Notes: generated by a model not told the origin, from the sequence alone. Shown: positions 18,257-28,270, numbered from the stretch's first letter. The stretch: 37,343 nt of DNA from UBA7396 sp034676185 (GCA_034676185.1 JAUCCN010000014.1:1-37343), one strand, 5' to 3'. Numbers and translations are program-made.

Positions 18257-18640
18257 ATGGATGATAAACAATTTAAAGAATCTATTTTAAAGTTTCAAGA
18301 ATCTATTTTAAAGTTTCAAGAATCCACTTTAAAGTTTCAAGAATTTGTTGTAACTGAATTCAAAAGTATACATTCTCGTTTTGATTGATTAGAGTGAAAA
18401 TTTAACTGATTAGAGAAAAAATTTGATTGATTAGAGTGAAAAGTTAATAAACTTGACTCAACTGTAAATTCTTTAAAAGATGAGTTTAGGGAATTTACTG
18501 GAACTCAAGAATTAGAACACCAAGCAACTAGAAAACTTATCAATCAAGCCTTTACCAGTATTAACGAAAATATTTTATACCAAGAAAAAGTAGATAGAAT
18601 AGAGAGACTATTAAAAGCAAAACCAAGAAATATAGTTTAG
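18257..18640 (+). CDS. Repeat-built coiled-coil protein, 127 residues
   Basis: Starts MDDKQFKESILKFQESILK. Three copies of the heptad ESILKFQ (the last ESTLKFQ) occupy residues 8-28, encoded by three 21-base direct repeats; four heptads of the type FDGLEGK follow at 42-69. The whole N-terminal half is a parallel coiled coil. The C-terminal part (about 80-127) is charged and helical. No transmembrane segment is seen. The repeated units resemble t-SNARE-like heptad proteins and small coiled-coil proteins of unknown function next to recA in related genomes cannot be verified here. It follows recA by 63 bases and ends before a strong terminator. Confidence 0.75.
18278..18340 (+). repeat. Three tandem 21-base repeats
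   Basis: Three head-to-tail copies (18278-18298, 18299-18319, 18320-18340) beginning GAATCTATTTTAAAG; the first two are identical and the third differs at two positions. They encode ESILKFQ heptads, so unit gain or loss keeps frame and coiled-coil register. Confidence 0.9.
18380..18463 (+). repeat. Four degenerate 21-base repeats
   Basis: Units at 18380, 18401, 18422 and 18443 encode FDGLEGK, FNGLEKK, FDGLEGK and VNKLDST. Several glycines are TGA. This is a second, independent heptad expansion in the same gene. Confidence 0.8.
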
Positions 18641-18641
18641 C

Positions 18642-18683
18642 AAAAACACTTTTACATAAAGACTCATGTAAAAGTGTTTTTTA
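18642..18683 (+). terminator. Terminator after the coiled-coil gene
   Basis: A 16-bp stem (AAAAACACTTTTACAT and complement) with an 8-base loop and T-tract. Confidence 0.85.
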
Positions 18684-18746
18684 AATGAGAAAATATATGA
18701 TTTCCCCTATATATAGACAAAAAATATGATTTTACTAATTATTTTT

Positions 18747-18774
18747 TTGACAAAAAATAAAAAAAATATACAAT
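18747..18774 (+). promoter_or_regulatory. Promoter of the major-pilin-like gene
   Basis: TTGACA (18747-18752), 16 bp of A-rich spacer, TACAAT (18769-18774): one of the two best promoters in the window, in keeping with an abundant product. Confidence 0.82.
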
Positions 18775-18808
18775 CATAAATGTAATTTATTTTTTAATAT
18801 AATTATAT

Positions 18809-19471
18809 ATGAAATTACAAAATAAAAGAGGTTTTACCTTAATTGAACTTTTAGTAGTTATTACTATCATTGGTATTCTAGCAACTGGTGCTACTACTGT
18901 GTATACATCTCAAATTCAAAAAGCAAGAGATACTACAAGAATTAATGATATTAAGGCTCTTCAAACTGCTGTAGAACAAGTATATCAAGATAGTTGAGAA
19001 TATCCTAGACCAAGTAAATTTGCATCTAGAACTGATATAAGTGCTGCGACTTACTTACCAAGACTACCAAGAGATCCAAAAAATGGACAAACTTGTAATA
19101 ACAAAGGAAAAACTGGTAATGCTGCTTGTGTATATTCTTATGTCGTTTGACCTGATGCTAATAGTATAAATTATTGAGTATATATATTATCTACTGGTTT
19201 TGAATCATTATGAAAGGTAGAAGCTGATGGAACAAAAGATGCTTGATCACATAATTGGAGATGGGAAGTATGAAATTGAATTATGAGATTAGTAACTGGT
19301 GCAACTGATTGATCATTAAATATTCCTGATAGTGACCCTGATGCTGCCTGTGCAAGTTTAACAAATGCTAATTCTCTTTCTGGAGTACTAAATCATGCTT
19401 GTGCTGTTGGGACAACTGTTAGTGATTGAGGAGGAACTAGTGATGTAATCATAACAATTCACTGATCTTAA
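18809..19471 (+). CDS. Type IV major-pilin-like protein
   Basis: 220 residues, the size of a major pilin. Leader MKLQNKRG, cleavage before F9, mature FTLIELLVVITIIGILATGA with the canonical Glu5, then a helical stalk (YTSQIQKARDTTRINDIKALQTAVEQVYQDS). The globular C-terminal part has four cysteines in two spaced pairs (TCNNKGKTGNAAC; DAAC...NHAC), which could form two disulfides. The last third is Gly/Asp/Ser-rich. The protein should be processed by PilD and polymerised into fibres outside the cell. A strong promoter and terminator make it a single-gene unit. Confidence 0.92.
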
Positions 19472-19481
19472 TAAAATAATA

Positions 19482-19516
19482 AAAAAAGAGAGAAATATAA
19501 GAGATCTCTCTTTTTT
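19482..19516 (+). terminator. Terminator after the pilin gene
   Basis: Stem AAAAAAGAGAGA / TCTCTCTTTTTT with an 11-base loop; the T-tract abuts the stop of the convergent minus-strand gene at 19522. Confidence 0.8.
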
Positions 19517-19521
19517 ATTAA

Positions 19522-20529
19522 TTACACCATCTGTGTTTTCTGACTATAACTTATTCCAACAAACTCTATCCCATACACTTGACTTAAAATCATAGAATGA
19601 AGTCTCATTGAAAGACAGAAATCTATTTTTTTTTGTTTATATATCTCATAAGTTTCTTTCATATTTTCAGTTATAGAAACTCATTTTTCTAAAAAATTTT
19701 TTAGGAATTCATAATCATTTGCTTCTGTATCAATAGTATGAAAACTATGGGGTAATAAAACTACTTTTCATCCAGAAGTAAGAATATACTCAATAATTTT
19801 ATGAATCAATTCATTTTCAATATTTCAATTTGAGACTCATAAATATCATTTTCTAAGGGCAAGTCACACTGTTTTTCCAGAAAATTGAAACTCTTTTATA
19901 TCTTCCAAACAAAATTTTCAAGCATCTATTTTTTTGAATAAATAATTTTTTTCATAATTTTTTCTTCCTTCTTGCCCGTTATCATCAAATACAGGATCTA
20001 AAATAATCTCTGAAGAAATTCACATATTTTGTAACAACTCAAAACTTGCTTTATCTCTCACATATACTTCTGTTGCTTGAGAAAATATTTTTTGAATGCT
20101 TGCAAAATTTTTACTTAATTTTATATCAATACTTACTCAAAAAATAATAATATTTTTTTTCAACATTTTTAAAATTTCTACACGAAAAAGCCATTGTTTT
20201 AAAGGATTTGAAAAATTCCCAGCTTCATTATCAAAAAAAATTCCTCCTCAACCAATCACTACACTATCAGCCCATTTTACTGTTTTTATAAAACTATAAT
20301 AATTTTTTAGATTTCTAAAGATATTTTTTGGTTTTCTCATTCAAATAGGAAAATATTCTAAATATTCTACTTCCCCATCTTGGTAAAATATATCTTCTAC
20401 ATCATAAGTAAATACTTTAAATTTTGTCTTTTTCCCATATTTTTCTCTCAATAATTGAATCTCATTTTTTAAAATAAGTTCATCTCATAAATTTTGACAT
20501 CAAACTGACATCATTATAGCAATATTCAT
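19522..20529 (-). CDS. Polysaccharide pyruvyl transferase family protein
   Basis: 335 residues. Two-domain layout of the family: N-terminal MNIAIMMSVGCQNLGDELIL (the GxxNxGDE loop), VVIGGGGIFFDNE near residue 92, YVRDKASFELLQNMGI near 155 followed by LDPVFD, and the C-terminal block LRKGYLGVSN ... LSMRLHSMILSQVYGIEFVGISY (about 300-327, with the R-H of the active site). CsaB, the founder, adds pyruvate ketals to cell-wall-linked polysaccharide so that SLH-domain S-layer proteins can bind. The substrate here is unknown. Divergent from the RNA methyltransferase gene and convergent with the pilin gene. Confidence 0.87.
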
Positions 20530-20607
20530 AAAGTTTTTGTAAAAAAATATTTTTTCAGTAATATATGAAAAACAATATAATAAAAATTACTTATTAAACA
20601 AGAAAAA

Positions 20608-21714
20608 ATGAAATTCCTCCTTACTTGCTCTGCTTGACTCGAAGCAATCGCTAAAAATGAGATTATAAAACAATGATGAACTATTGTAGAAGTAAAAGAT
20701 AGACTCGTATTTTTTGAAGGACCAATTGAACTTATGGCAAAAATAAATCTTTGGTCAAGAGTTTGAAATAAAGTATACTTAGTTTTGAACGAAGCAAAAA
20801 ATATTGATAATTTTGATAAACTTTATGATTTAGTTTCTGATACCAATTGGAAAAAATATTTAAATAGATATTATCCTGTTGTAGTAAAAGCTACCTCTAT
20901 AAAATCTACTCTTTCAAGCACTCCTGCTATTCAAAAAATTACCAAAAAAGCTATTGTTGATAAAATGACCAACAAATCAGGAAAAACGATGCCAGAAGAA
21001 TCAGATAAACCAATATTTGAAGTATTTACATTTTTTATTGATGAGCAGGCCTACATTCTCTTAAATACATCTGGAGAAACTCTCTACAAGAGAGGATATA
21101 AAAATGACACTGGAGAAGCTCCAATAAAAGAATCTCTTGCAGCAGCCCTTATAATTCTTTCAAACTGGAAATATAGCGAAAATTTTTATGATATATTTTG
21201 TGGAAGCGGAACGATTGCGATTGAAGCCGTGATGTTTGCAAGAAATATAGCTCCAGGCCTCTATAGATATTTTTCTTTTGAAAACTGGAATTTACTCCCA
21301 GAATGATATTTTAATACTCTCAGAGAAGAAGCAAAAAAACAAATATTTCCGAAAAAATATAATGTGATCGCTTCAGACATCAATGAAGAAGTTCTTGAAA
21401 AAGCAAAAATAAATGCAAAAAATGCAAAAGTAGATGATAGTATTACATTTCTTAAAAAAGACTTTAAAGAATATAAAAAAGAAAAATTATCAGGAACTCT
21501 TATTTCAAATCCGCCTTACTGACTGAGATTAAAAGATGATGACTTAAAATGATTATATAAAGATATAAATATGATTTTAGATAAAAATAAAGAATTATCT
21601 GGATGAATTATTACCGCTTATCTTGATTTTGATACTCTCATAAATTCAAAAAATTTCAAAAAAAGAAAGCTCTATAATGGAAATGAGCTTTGTTATTTTT
21701 ACGGGAAAAAATAA
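20608..21714 (+). CDS. THUMP-domain RNA (guanine-N2) methyltransferase, RlmL/Trm-like
   Basis: 368 residues. The N-terminal half (MKFLLTCSAGLEAIAKNEI..., LINLWSRVGNKVYLVL) is an RlmL-type ferredoxin-like/THUMP RNA-binding region up to about residue 165. It is followed by the LYKRGYKNDTGEAPIKESLAAALI block, the AdoMet-binding DIFCGSGTIAIEAV near 194, and the catalytic NPPYG near 301, the last glycine of which is TGA. The family methylates N2 of a guanine in 23S rRNA (RlmL N-terminal half, m2G2445) or a tRNA. It has only one methyltransferase domain, like the RlmL N-half alone. Confidence 0.9.
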
Positions 21715-21741
21715 TTTTCTTTATCTATTTGATATAATTAT

Positions 21742-22596
21742 CTAAAAAACATTTTCTCTATTTTGAAAAAAATCAATAATACTTTCTACAATAATATCTG
21801 TATATTTTTGTATTTTATTCATATCTAAAATTATTTCACTTGCATTGATAGCTTCTTTTGTCTCATCTGTGGCAAGATTTCCTTTTACTATTTCTATAAG
21901 AGATGACGGCACTTTCTCTACTAAATGAGTAGCAGAAAAATGATTTTCAAATTTATATGCTACATTTTTATCTAAAGCAATTCCATATTTTTCCCATCTG
22001 CTAATAAAACTATTATCAAGATCTAAGAAAGAATGATAATTCCCATTTGCATGATGAGTCAAAATATTATCATATCTTTGAAATCCTGAATATCATTTTG
22101 CCAAAAAATTTTCCATATCTGACTGCAAAATATCTGGTCAAAAATGCCAATCAAGTGTATTATTTCTTGAATTCATAGTATGAAGATGAAGTCAATATTT
22201 TGAGTTTGAAATCAGCTGTTCAATATGATTTATAGAATTATGATTTAAATCTTTCCACAATTCTCTTTGAATCATAGCAGGAATTGCTCTTTCTGGAACA
22301 CGATTTAAATCACAAAAAGCTCTTGGAACTTTTCATATAATGAGCAAAATTTTTAAATCTGATCTTATATTTTTTAATTCCTGAAATATGCAAGTCGCTA
22401 ATTCTCAAGCTCATATATCAGCCTCATGTTTCATATAAGAAGCAAGTAATTCATCTGAAAAGATATTTTTTAAGAGTGTCGTTTGGACAAATGGTAGCCA
22501 TTCAGGAGCAGCCCCAGCATGAGGAGCATAGAGAAAAAAATCATATTTTTCTCAACTGTTTAATGTATGGCTGGTAAAAATTTCATATGCTTGCAT
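21742..22596 (-). CDS. N-formylglutamate amidohydrolase-like protein
   Basis: 284 residues. An N-terminal APHAGAAPEWLPF (24-36) and the central CDLNRVPERAIP (about 95-106) are the metal-binding-type motifs of the N-formylglutamate amidohydrolase superfamily (zinc hydrolases acting on N-acyl amino acids); a later LHLHTMNSRN segment could supply another ligand. No hut genes are nearby, so histidine degradation is unlikely and the real substrate may be a peptide or cell-wall amide. The family call is moderate. Single gene, convergent with the RNA methyltransferase gene, 27 bases between their stops and no obvious terminator. Confidence 0.55.
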
Positions 22597-22859
22597 AATT
22601 TTTCTTCAAAAAATAAATGACATATATTGAAAATTTATAATATCACAATAATAGTATTGTAAAGCTCATAAGTTACATATATTTTAAAGGGCATTATATT
22701 TATTTTTTTTCTTTTTCAAGTATATCTTTTTAAAAAATTTATTTTATATTATTTAGAAAAAAAATTTTACTTTTTACTTTTTTTTCATATAATTCTTTCG
22801 CCTTAAAAGGAAGGAAAAAAAATTTCCGATATTACCTTTATTATTTAACAAAAACTATT
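22597..22859. other. Intergenic region and rplA leader
   Basis: A 263-base AT-rich stretch. The left part must contain the minus-strand promoter of the amidohydrolase-like gene. The right part has the rplA promoter and then CCTTAAAAGG and GGAAGGAAAA...TTTCC (22801-22826), a small hairpin before the ATG that may be an L1 autoregulatory site; that is a guess from position. Confidence 0.4.
22766..22793 (+). promoter_or_regulatory. rplA promoter
   Basis: TTTACT (22766-22771), 16 bp, and consensus TATAAT (22788-22793). Confidence 0.65.
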
Positions 22860-23549
22860 ATGGCAAGAGGTAAAAAATATAATAAAGCTGTTGAATTTAT
22901 CAATCAAGAAATGGCTTATTCAGTAGCTGAAGCTGTTGAATTACTTGAAAAAACAAATACAGTAAAATTTGATCCTACTGTTGAAGTTCACTTTAACTTA
23001 AATCTTGATCCAAAATATGCTGATCAAATGATTAGAACTACTATTTCTCTTCCAAATGGAACTGGAAAAACAGTAAAAGTTTGTGCTTTTTCTGATAATA
23101 TTTCAGCTGCTGATTTAAAAGCTGCTGGTGCAGTAGTTGCTGGGGGTGAAGATTTAATCAACTCAATTGCGGCTGGAGAAACTGCTCTTGATTTTGATGT
23201 TTGTGTGGCCACTCCTTCAATGATGAGACAAATGTGAAAAATAGCAAGAGTACTTGGACCAAAAGGACTTATGCCAAATCCAAAAACTGGAACAGTTGGT
23301 GAAGATTTAATTGCTATTGTAAAAGAAATTGCTGCTTGAAAATTTGAATTTAAAACTGATAAACAAGGAAATATCCACTCAATTTTTGGTAAATTATCAT
23401 TTGGTAAAGATAAATTAGCTCAAAATTTAGAAAAATTTATTGCTACCGTAAAAGAAGTAAAACCAAGTGGATCTAAAGGAAAATACATCAATACAGTATA
23501 TGTATGTAATGCTATGGGACCTTCTATCAAATTAGATATTCAAGGATAA
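22860..23549 (+). CDS. rplA: Ribosomal protein L1
   Basis: 229 residues, the normal bacterial length. MARGKKYNKAVEFI, the domain I region VEVHFNLNLDPKYADQMIRTTISLPNGTGK, the domain II Rossmann-like core (VKVCAFSDNISAADLKAAGA...DFDVCVATPSMM), and the hallmark LGPKGLMPNPKTGTV (about 135-149) are all present. L1 forms the movable stalk at the ribosomal E site and also binds its own mRNA in many bacteria. It is a single-gene unit: the usual upstream rplK is absent here and rplJ/rplL do not follow. Confidence 0.97.
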
Positions 23550-23561
23550 TTATTCCTAAAA

Positions 23562-23599
23562 TAAAAAAATAACTCTCAATTGAGAGTTATTTTTTTATA
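23562..23599. terminator. Bidirectional terminator between rplA and rrf2
   Basis: A perfect palindrome centred on AACTCTCAATTGAGAGTT with A- and T-tracts on its flanks; it contains the stop codon of the minus-strand Rrf2 gene. Confidence 0.85.
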
Positions 23600-23982
23600 A
23601 TTTTTTCAAGTGTGTAGAGTTTCAAAAGTGTACTAAATCATTTCTGTAAAGATTTCAAAACATCAGTAGTAACACAAGTATTTTCATTTTTACAATATAC
23701 TCCAGAAGTACAACTGGTAAGGAACAAATCCTCTCATAAACTGGAAAGAATATCATACAATGAAATTTCTGATAAATTTTTCTCAATATATACTCCTCCA
23801 TTTCTTCCTTTTAATGTTTTCACTAAATTTGCTTTCTCAAAATTGTTGATAATTTTTCTCAAGAATGCTTCTGAAATATCTAAATTTTCAGAGATTTCAC
23901 AAATTTTTACTATTTTATTTTTTCAAGCTATATATGAAATAGCTTTCAATCCATAATCTCATTTTTTAGATAATTTTATCAT
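23587..23982 (-). CDS. Rrf2-family regulator, IscR-like with three cysteines
   Basis: 131 residues. An N-terminal winged helix begins MIKLSKKGDYGLKAISYIAG; recognition helix region ISEAFLRKIINNFEKANLVKTLKGRNGGVYI. Cysteines 91, 97 and 103 are spaced C-x5-C-x5-C as in IscR, where they (with a His) hold a [2Fe-2S] cluster that senses iron-sulfur status. It is last in the sufS - IscU-like - rrf2 operon, 24 bases after the scaffold gene, so it very likely controls that operon. A DNA site was not identified with confidence. Confidence 0.88.
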
Positions 23983-24006
23983 GAATAGAATTATTAATTA
24001 AAATAC

Positions 24007-24420
24007 CTAACATCCACTTGAAACAATAAGCATATCTAAAATATCATCTTTTTGTCCATCTCAAAGATACTTATGGATAGCATTACGAGTTGCCACGAGT
24101 CAAAATACTGCTGCTTTTTGTCTACGAGGAGAAATATCTTCCTCAACCAATTTTTTAATATAATTATAATCTTTTTTTAAAATCTCATCCAAAGTCATTC
24201 CCACAATACTTTCTCAAAATACTGAAGATGTTGCAGTAGTAACTATGGAAGTCATTCCTTCAAATGACCAATCTACTAAAATATTATTTTCAATTTTCAA
24301 AAAAACTTCAATGGTATCACTACAACTTCTATTTTCTTCTTTATATCTAATCGTTGCATCCGCCATTTCTCATCTATTTGGTGGATTTTTAGAATAAAAT
24401 GTAATTATTTCGTTTGTCAT
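24007..24420 (-). CDS. IscU/SufU-like iron-sulfur scaffold protein, cysteine-depleted
   Basis: 137 residues aligned along SufU: NPPNRGEMADATIRYKEENRSCSDTIEVFLKI matches the first Cys region (Cys33 and Asp35), WSFEGMTSIVTTATSSVFGESIVGMTLDEI matches the second region where the canonical G-C-A-I-S Cys is absent, and SPRRQKAAVFGLVATRNAI matches the third region where the K-C-A Cys is Ala. Only Cys33 and a C-terminal Cys137 (SSGC) remain. The product may carry the cluster differently, use the terminal Cys, or act as a sulfur acceptor only. ATG at 24420 overlaps the sufS stop (TAATG), giving translational coupling. Confidence 0.78.
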
Positions 24421-25622
24421 TATTTATTAAAATTATTATCTAAAACCTCAAAAAAACTATCTATATCAGTTCTTGAATTGTAAATATATAAACTCATACG
24501 AGCACTTGATCAGATACCTAAATAATCCATAAATGGTTCAGTACAATGTTGTCCAGCTCTGATACAAATATTATGTTCAGCCATAACATCAGCAATATCA
24601 AGAGAATGAACTCATTCAATATAAAAACCAAATACTCCAACTCTATTTTGAGCAGTTTTACTTCAAAGAAGTTTTAAATGAGGTCTTTTACTAAATTGCT
24701 CTAAACTATATTGTACTAAATCATTTTCAATAGCATCAATTTTCTCATATCATCAAATATTTTCAATATATTCTAATGCTTTGAGTAAACTTAAAGCTCC
24801 TGAGATATTTGGCGTTCCTGGTTCAAATTTATATGGTAATGCTCAGTTTTTAAATGATTGTGTTTTTACTTCATTAATAGCTCAACCTCAAGAAAAAATT
24901 GGTTTATAATTTTCTAAAAGTTCTCTTTTTCACCAAATTACTCAAAGTCATGAATCAGCCATAATTTTATGAGCCGTAAAAAAAAGAAAATCACAATTTA
25001 ATTTTTCTACATTTACTTGAAAATGAGGAAAACTTTGACTCGCATCAACAATAAAAAGAGTATCTTTTCTTTTTATTTTTCAAATTTTTTCTAAATCAAA
25101 TATTTGTCCTGTAACATTTGAAACATGAGTAAATGCAATGACTTTTACTTTTTCATCATATTTTTTTTCAAAATCTACAAAATCTATTTCAAAATTTTCA
25201 TTTATATTTACATATTCAAGTTCTATTCCTATTTCTTCTTTTAATATTAACCAAGGAACAATATTTGAATGATGTTCAACAATAGAAACCAATACTTTAT
25301 CTCAAGCTTGTAAAACTTGATTTAATCTTAATGTTTGAGAAATAATATTGAGTGCATAATTTGAGTTATAGGTATACACAATTTCTTTAAAATCTTGTGT
25401 ACCTAAAAAATTTGCTACTTTCTTTTTACTTTCAAAGTAAATTTCTTCTGACTCAATAGCTATATCATAAAGTCCTCTATGAATATTTGAATATGAGTTT
25501 GATAAATAATTACAAATTCCATCAATTACATATTTTGGTTTTTGAGTTGAAGATGTAGAGTCTAAAAATACTAAATCAGGATTATTCTGAAATATTGGAA
25601 AATCATTTCTTATTTCTTGCAT
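24420..25622 (-). CDS. sufS: Cysteine desulfurase SufS
   Basis: 400 residues, fold-type I PLP enzyme of class V. In order: FLDSTSSTQKPKYVID near the N-terminus, HRGLYDIA, EHHSNIVPW (about 116-124), the cofactor-proximal FIVDASQSFPH, the Schiff-base lysine in FTAHKIMADSGLGVIWGK (about residue 217), and the active-site cysteine in RAGQHCTEPFM (about 358). It removes sulfur from cysteine to feed Fe-S assembly through the downstream scaffold. It is first in a three-gene minus-strand operon. The N-terminal Ala residues of the usual LDNAA/LDxAATTQKP motif are Ser here. Stop overlaps the next start. Confidence 0.94.
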
Positions 25623-25654
25623 ATCGTCTATTTATTTTACAAAATACTTGCATA

Positions 25655-25682
25655 ATTATATGAAAATTGATAAAAAGGCAAA
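25655..25682 (-). promoter_or_regulatory. Promoter of the suf operon
   Basis: On the minus strand: TTTGCC (25682-25677), 16 bp, TATAAT (25660-25655). A Rrf2/IscR binding site may lie near it but no convincing palindrome was seen. Confidence 0.6.
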
Positions 25683-25684
25683 AT

Positions 25685-25708
25685 AAAATCAAGCAAATGC
25701 TTGATTTT
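25685..25708. terminator. Terminator after ppa
   Basis: Stem AAAATCAAGC / GCTTGATTTT with loop AAAT; on the minus strand the run is TTTTATTTTG and on the plus strand eight T. It ends the ATP synthase-ppa operon just before the suf promoter. Confidence 0.75.
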
Positions 25709-25710
25709 TT

Positions 25711-26295
25711 TTAATTAAATTTTGGTAAATATTCATCTTTATATCTTTGCTCACATTCTTTAATAATTCTTACTGCTTCTTCTACTCCAAAAAATCATTC
25801 TACTTTTCCAGTTCCTGGTTTTTTAAGATCTTTATAATGTTCCCAATAGTAAGTAGTTTCTTTGATAAATTGTTCTCCTAAATCTTCAATAGATTTAATA
25901 TGATTAGTTCTTTTATCATCATTGATAACTGCAATTACTTTATCATCAACTTCTCATCAGTCAATAAATTTCATAATTCCAATTACTCTTACTTCTACTA
26001 AAGTTCCTGGGATCAGAGGCTCAGTAACATTTACTATTTCAACATCAAGTGGATCATTATCTAAATCCCAAGTACAAGGAATAGCTCCATAAGCAAAAGG
26101 GTAAGATAAAGAACTAAACCCAACTCTATCAAGTTTTAAAGTTCCAGTTTCAGTAATAATTTCATATTTATTAATACTTCCTGCATTAATTTCAACGATT
26201 GTATTAATAACTGCATCTTCCTCAGAAGCAAATGCTGGTAAAACATGAAGTAAATTCAGCATATATTTGCTTGGTGCATGATTTATATTTGCCAT
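25711..26295 (-). CDS. ppa: Inorganic pyrophosphatase
   Basis: 194 residues, family I. The metal-binding signature DNDPLDVEIV (79-88, with Asp79, Asp81 and Asp84) is present, and KYEIITETGTLKLDRV (43-58) and FIDGGEVDDKVIAV (about 110-123) are family blocks with the catalytic Lys/Tyr/Asp positions; the Gly-Gly of FIDGG includes TGA. It hydrolyses pyrophosphate to drive biosynthesis. Cytoplasmic. It is last in the ATP synthase operon, 53 bases after atpC with an intercistronic hairpin between them. Confidence 0.95.
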
Positions 26296-26324
26296 AATTT
26301 CAAGTTTAGAAAATAAATTTAATA

Positions 26325-26358
26325 TTTAAAATAAAAATCAAAAGATTTTTATTTTAAA
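26325..26358. repeat. Hairpin between atpC and ppa
   Basis: A 15-bp perfect AT-rich stem with loop AAAA. It contains the atpC stop codon. No T-tract follows on the minus strand, so it is not a clear terminator. Confidence 0.7.
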
Positions 26359-26777
26359 TTTCCAAGTTTTAATTGAGCTATAGATTTAAGAAGCATATCT
26401 TGTGCTTCCACAAATTTTTCCATATCTACTCTATCTTTACTATCTTTATATTGTTCCATAGTTTCAAGAGCTGATAGTCTTGCTTTTTCAGCAATATCCA
26501 AATCTACATCCGAAACCGTAACAAGCATATCAATAAGTATTTTCATACTTGATTGAGCCACTTCTAAAATTCCTCATCAAATAGCAAAATCTTCTTCTTT
26601 TTGCATATTATTTTCATCCATATGAACTACTCTTAAAACAGAAGGTTTTAAGGTAGTAATAAGTGGAATATGGTGGTCCAAAACAGTTATTTCTCCTGAA
26701 GTAGTCATAGCAGTTACTGAAACTACTGAGTGAGATTTAAAAAGTTTTCCATTAAATGACAATATTTCTAATTTCAT
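26349..26777 (-). CDS. atpC: ATP synthase F1 epsilon subunit
   Basis: 142 residues. N-terminal beta-sandwich: MKLEILSFNGKLFKS ... VTAMTTSGEITVLDHHIPLITTLKPSVLRVV with the ITVL..H.P family motif, then DFAIGGGILEV (two of the three glycines are TGA), and a C-terminal helical part (DLDIAEKARLSALETMEQY...). It is the rotor-stalk protein linking gamma to the c-ring and can inhibit ATP hydrolysis. A TGA-TGA pair interrupts it only under the standard code. 64 bases separate it from atpD. Confidence 0.93.
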
Positions 26778-26797
26778 AATAATTGTTTGTTAAAAAC

Positions 26798-26840
26798 TAA
26801 AAGTGAAAGTAAATTGAAATCAACTTACTTTATGCTTTTA
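26798..26840. repeat. Hairpin between atpD and atpC
   Basis: Stem TAAAAG..AAAGTAA / TTACTTT...CTTTTA, interrupted by a small internal loop, in the 64-base gap between the two genes. The minus-strand side has no T-tract. Confidence 0.6.
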
Positions 26841-26841
26841 A

Positions 26842-28230
26842 TTATTTTTGATCTTTATTATATGCTGCAATTACATCTTCAATACCAGCTTTATACATAA
26901 AATATCCTTCTGGAATGTAATCAACTTCCCCATCAATAATTTTTTTAAATCCTGAAACAGTATCAGAAAGTTTTGAATATACTCATGGAGTTCCTGTAAA
27001 TTGTTCTGCAACAAAGAATGGTTGTGATAAGAATTTTTGAATTCTTCTTGCTCTTGCTACTGTTAATTTATCATCTTCTGATAATTCGTCCATACCAAGA
27101 ATAGCAATAATATCTTGTAATTCTTTATATTTTTGTAAAATTCTTTGAACTTCTCTTGCTACATTATAATGTTCTTCACCAACTACAAGAGGATCAAGAA
27201 CTGTAGAAGTAGAATCAAGAGGATCAACAGCTGGATAAATACCAAGTTCTGCAATAGATCTATTTAATGAAATAGTTGAATCTAAGTGAGCAAATGTTGC
27301 TGCTGGAGCTGGATCTGTAAAGTCATCAGCTGGAACGTATACTGCTTGAACAGAAGTAATAGAACCATCTTTTGTAGAAGTAATTCTTTCTTGTAGAGCC
27401 CCCATATCTGTTGCTAGAGTTGGTTGGTATCATACTGCTGAAGGAATTCTTCAAAGTAATGCAGAAATTTCAGAACCTGCTTGAGTAAATCTGAATATGT
27501 TATCAACGAATAAAAGTACATCTCTTTTTTCTCTATCTCTGAAATGTTCAGCCATAGTTAATCAAGTTAACGCAACTCTTGCTCTTGGTCCTGGAGCTTC
27601 GTTCATTTGTCCAAATACCATCGCTGTTTTATCAATAACACCTGATTCTTTCATTTCATGGTATAGGTCATTTCATTCTCTTGTTCTTTCTCAAACTCAA
27701 GCAACTACTGAATATCATCCATGTCCTGATGCAATATTATGAATTAATTCTTGCATGATAACTGTTTTCCCTACTCATGCTCAACCGAAAAGACCTACTT
27801 TTCCTCATTTTAACATTGGAGCAATTAAATCTACTACTTTAATCCCTGTTTCGAAAATTGCAGCTTTTGTAGTTAATTCAGAAAATTTTGGAGCTGATCT
27901 ATGAATTGGATCATTATGTTCAGTTTTTGGTTTTTCTAAACCATCTATTGGTTCTCAAAGAACATTAAACATTCTTCCAAGTACTTTTTCACCAACTGGA
28001 ACTCTAATTGGAAATTCAGTTGCTGTAACTTGCATTCCTCTTTTTAATCCATCAACTGGGTTCATAGCAATGGTTCTTACTACTCAATCTCCAAGTTGTT
28101 GTTGAACTTCTAAAACTACTTTATTTTCTCAAGCAACTTCTAAAGCATCATAAATAGATGGAACATATCCATTTCCAAATTCTACATCAATAACTACTCA
28201 AACTATTTTCGTAATTTTTCAAGTATGCAT
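26842..28230 (-). CDS. atpD: ATP synthase F1 beta subunit
   Basis: 462 residues. The P-loop GGAGVGKT (about 149-156) has two TGA-coded glycines; the catalytic GERTREGNDLYHEM segment, ALTGLTMAEHFRD, LLFVDNIFRFTQAGSEISALLGR, and DDFTDPAPAATFAHLD are all intact. This is the catalytic subunit of the F1 head. It is truncated by nothing and of normal length. Downstream of the RNase HI gene and upstream of atpC; an 89-base gap holds a 17-bp palindrome. Start ATG at 28230 gives MHTGKITKIVGVVIDVEF, the normal N-terminus. Confidence 0.98.
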
Positions 28231-28270
28231 ATATTATAAAAATTAAAAAATTAAATTATTATTCATTTTT

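Noticed and set aside
18278..18463. Tandem 21-base repeats as a CRISPR array
   Set aside because: Units abut without spacers and continue an open reading frame with heptad periodicity.
22597..22859. tRNA gene in the longest gene-free stretches
   Set aside because: None of the gaps shows a cloverleaf, a TTCRA T-loop or a CCA end, and their G+C is too low for a tRNA.
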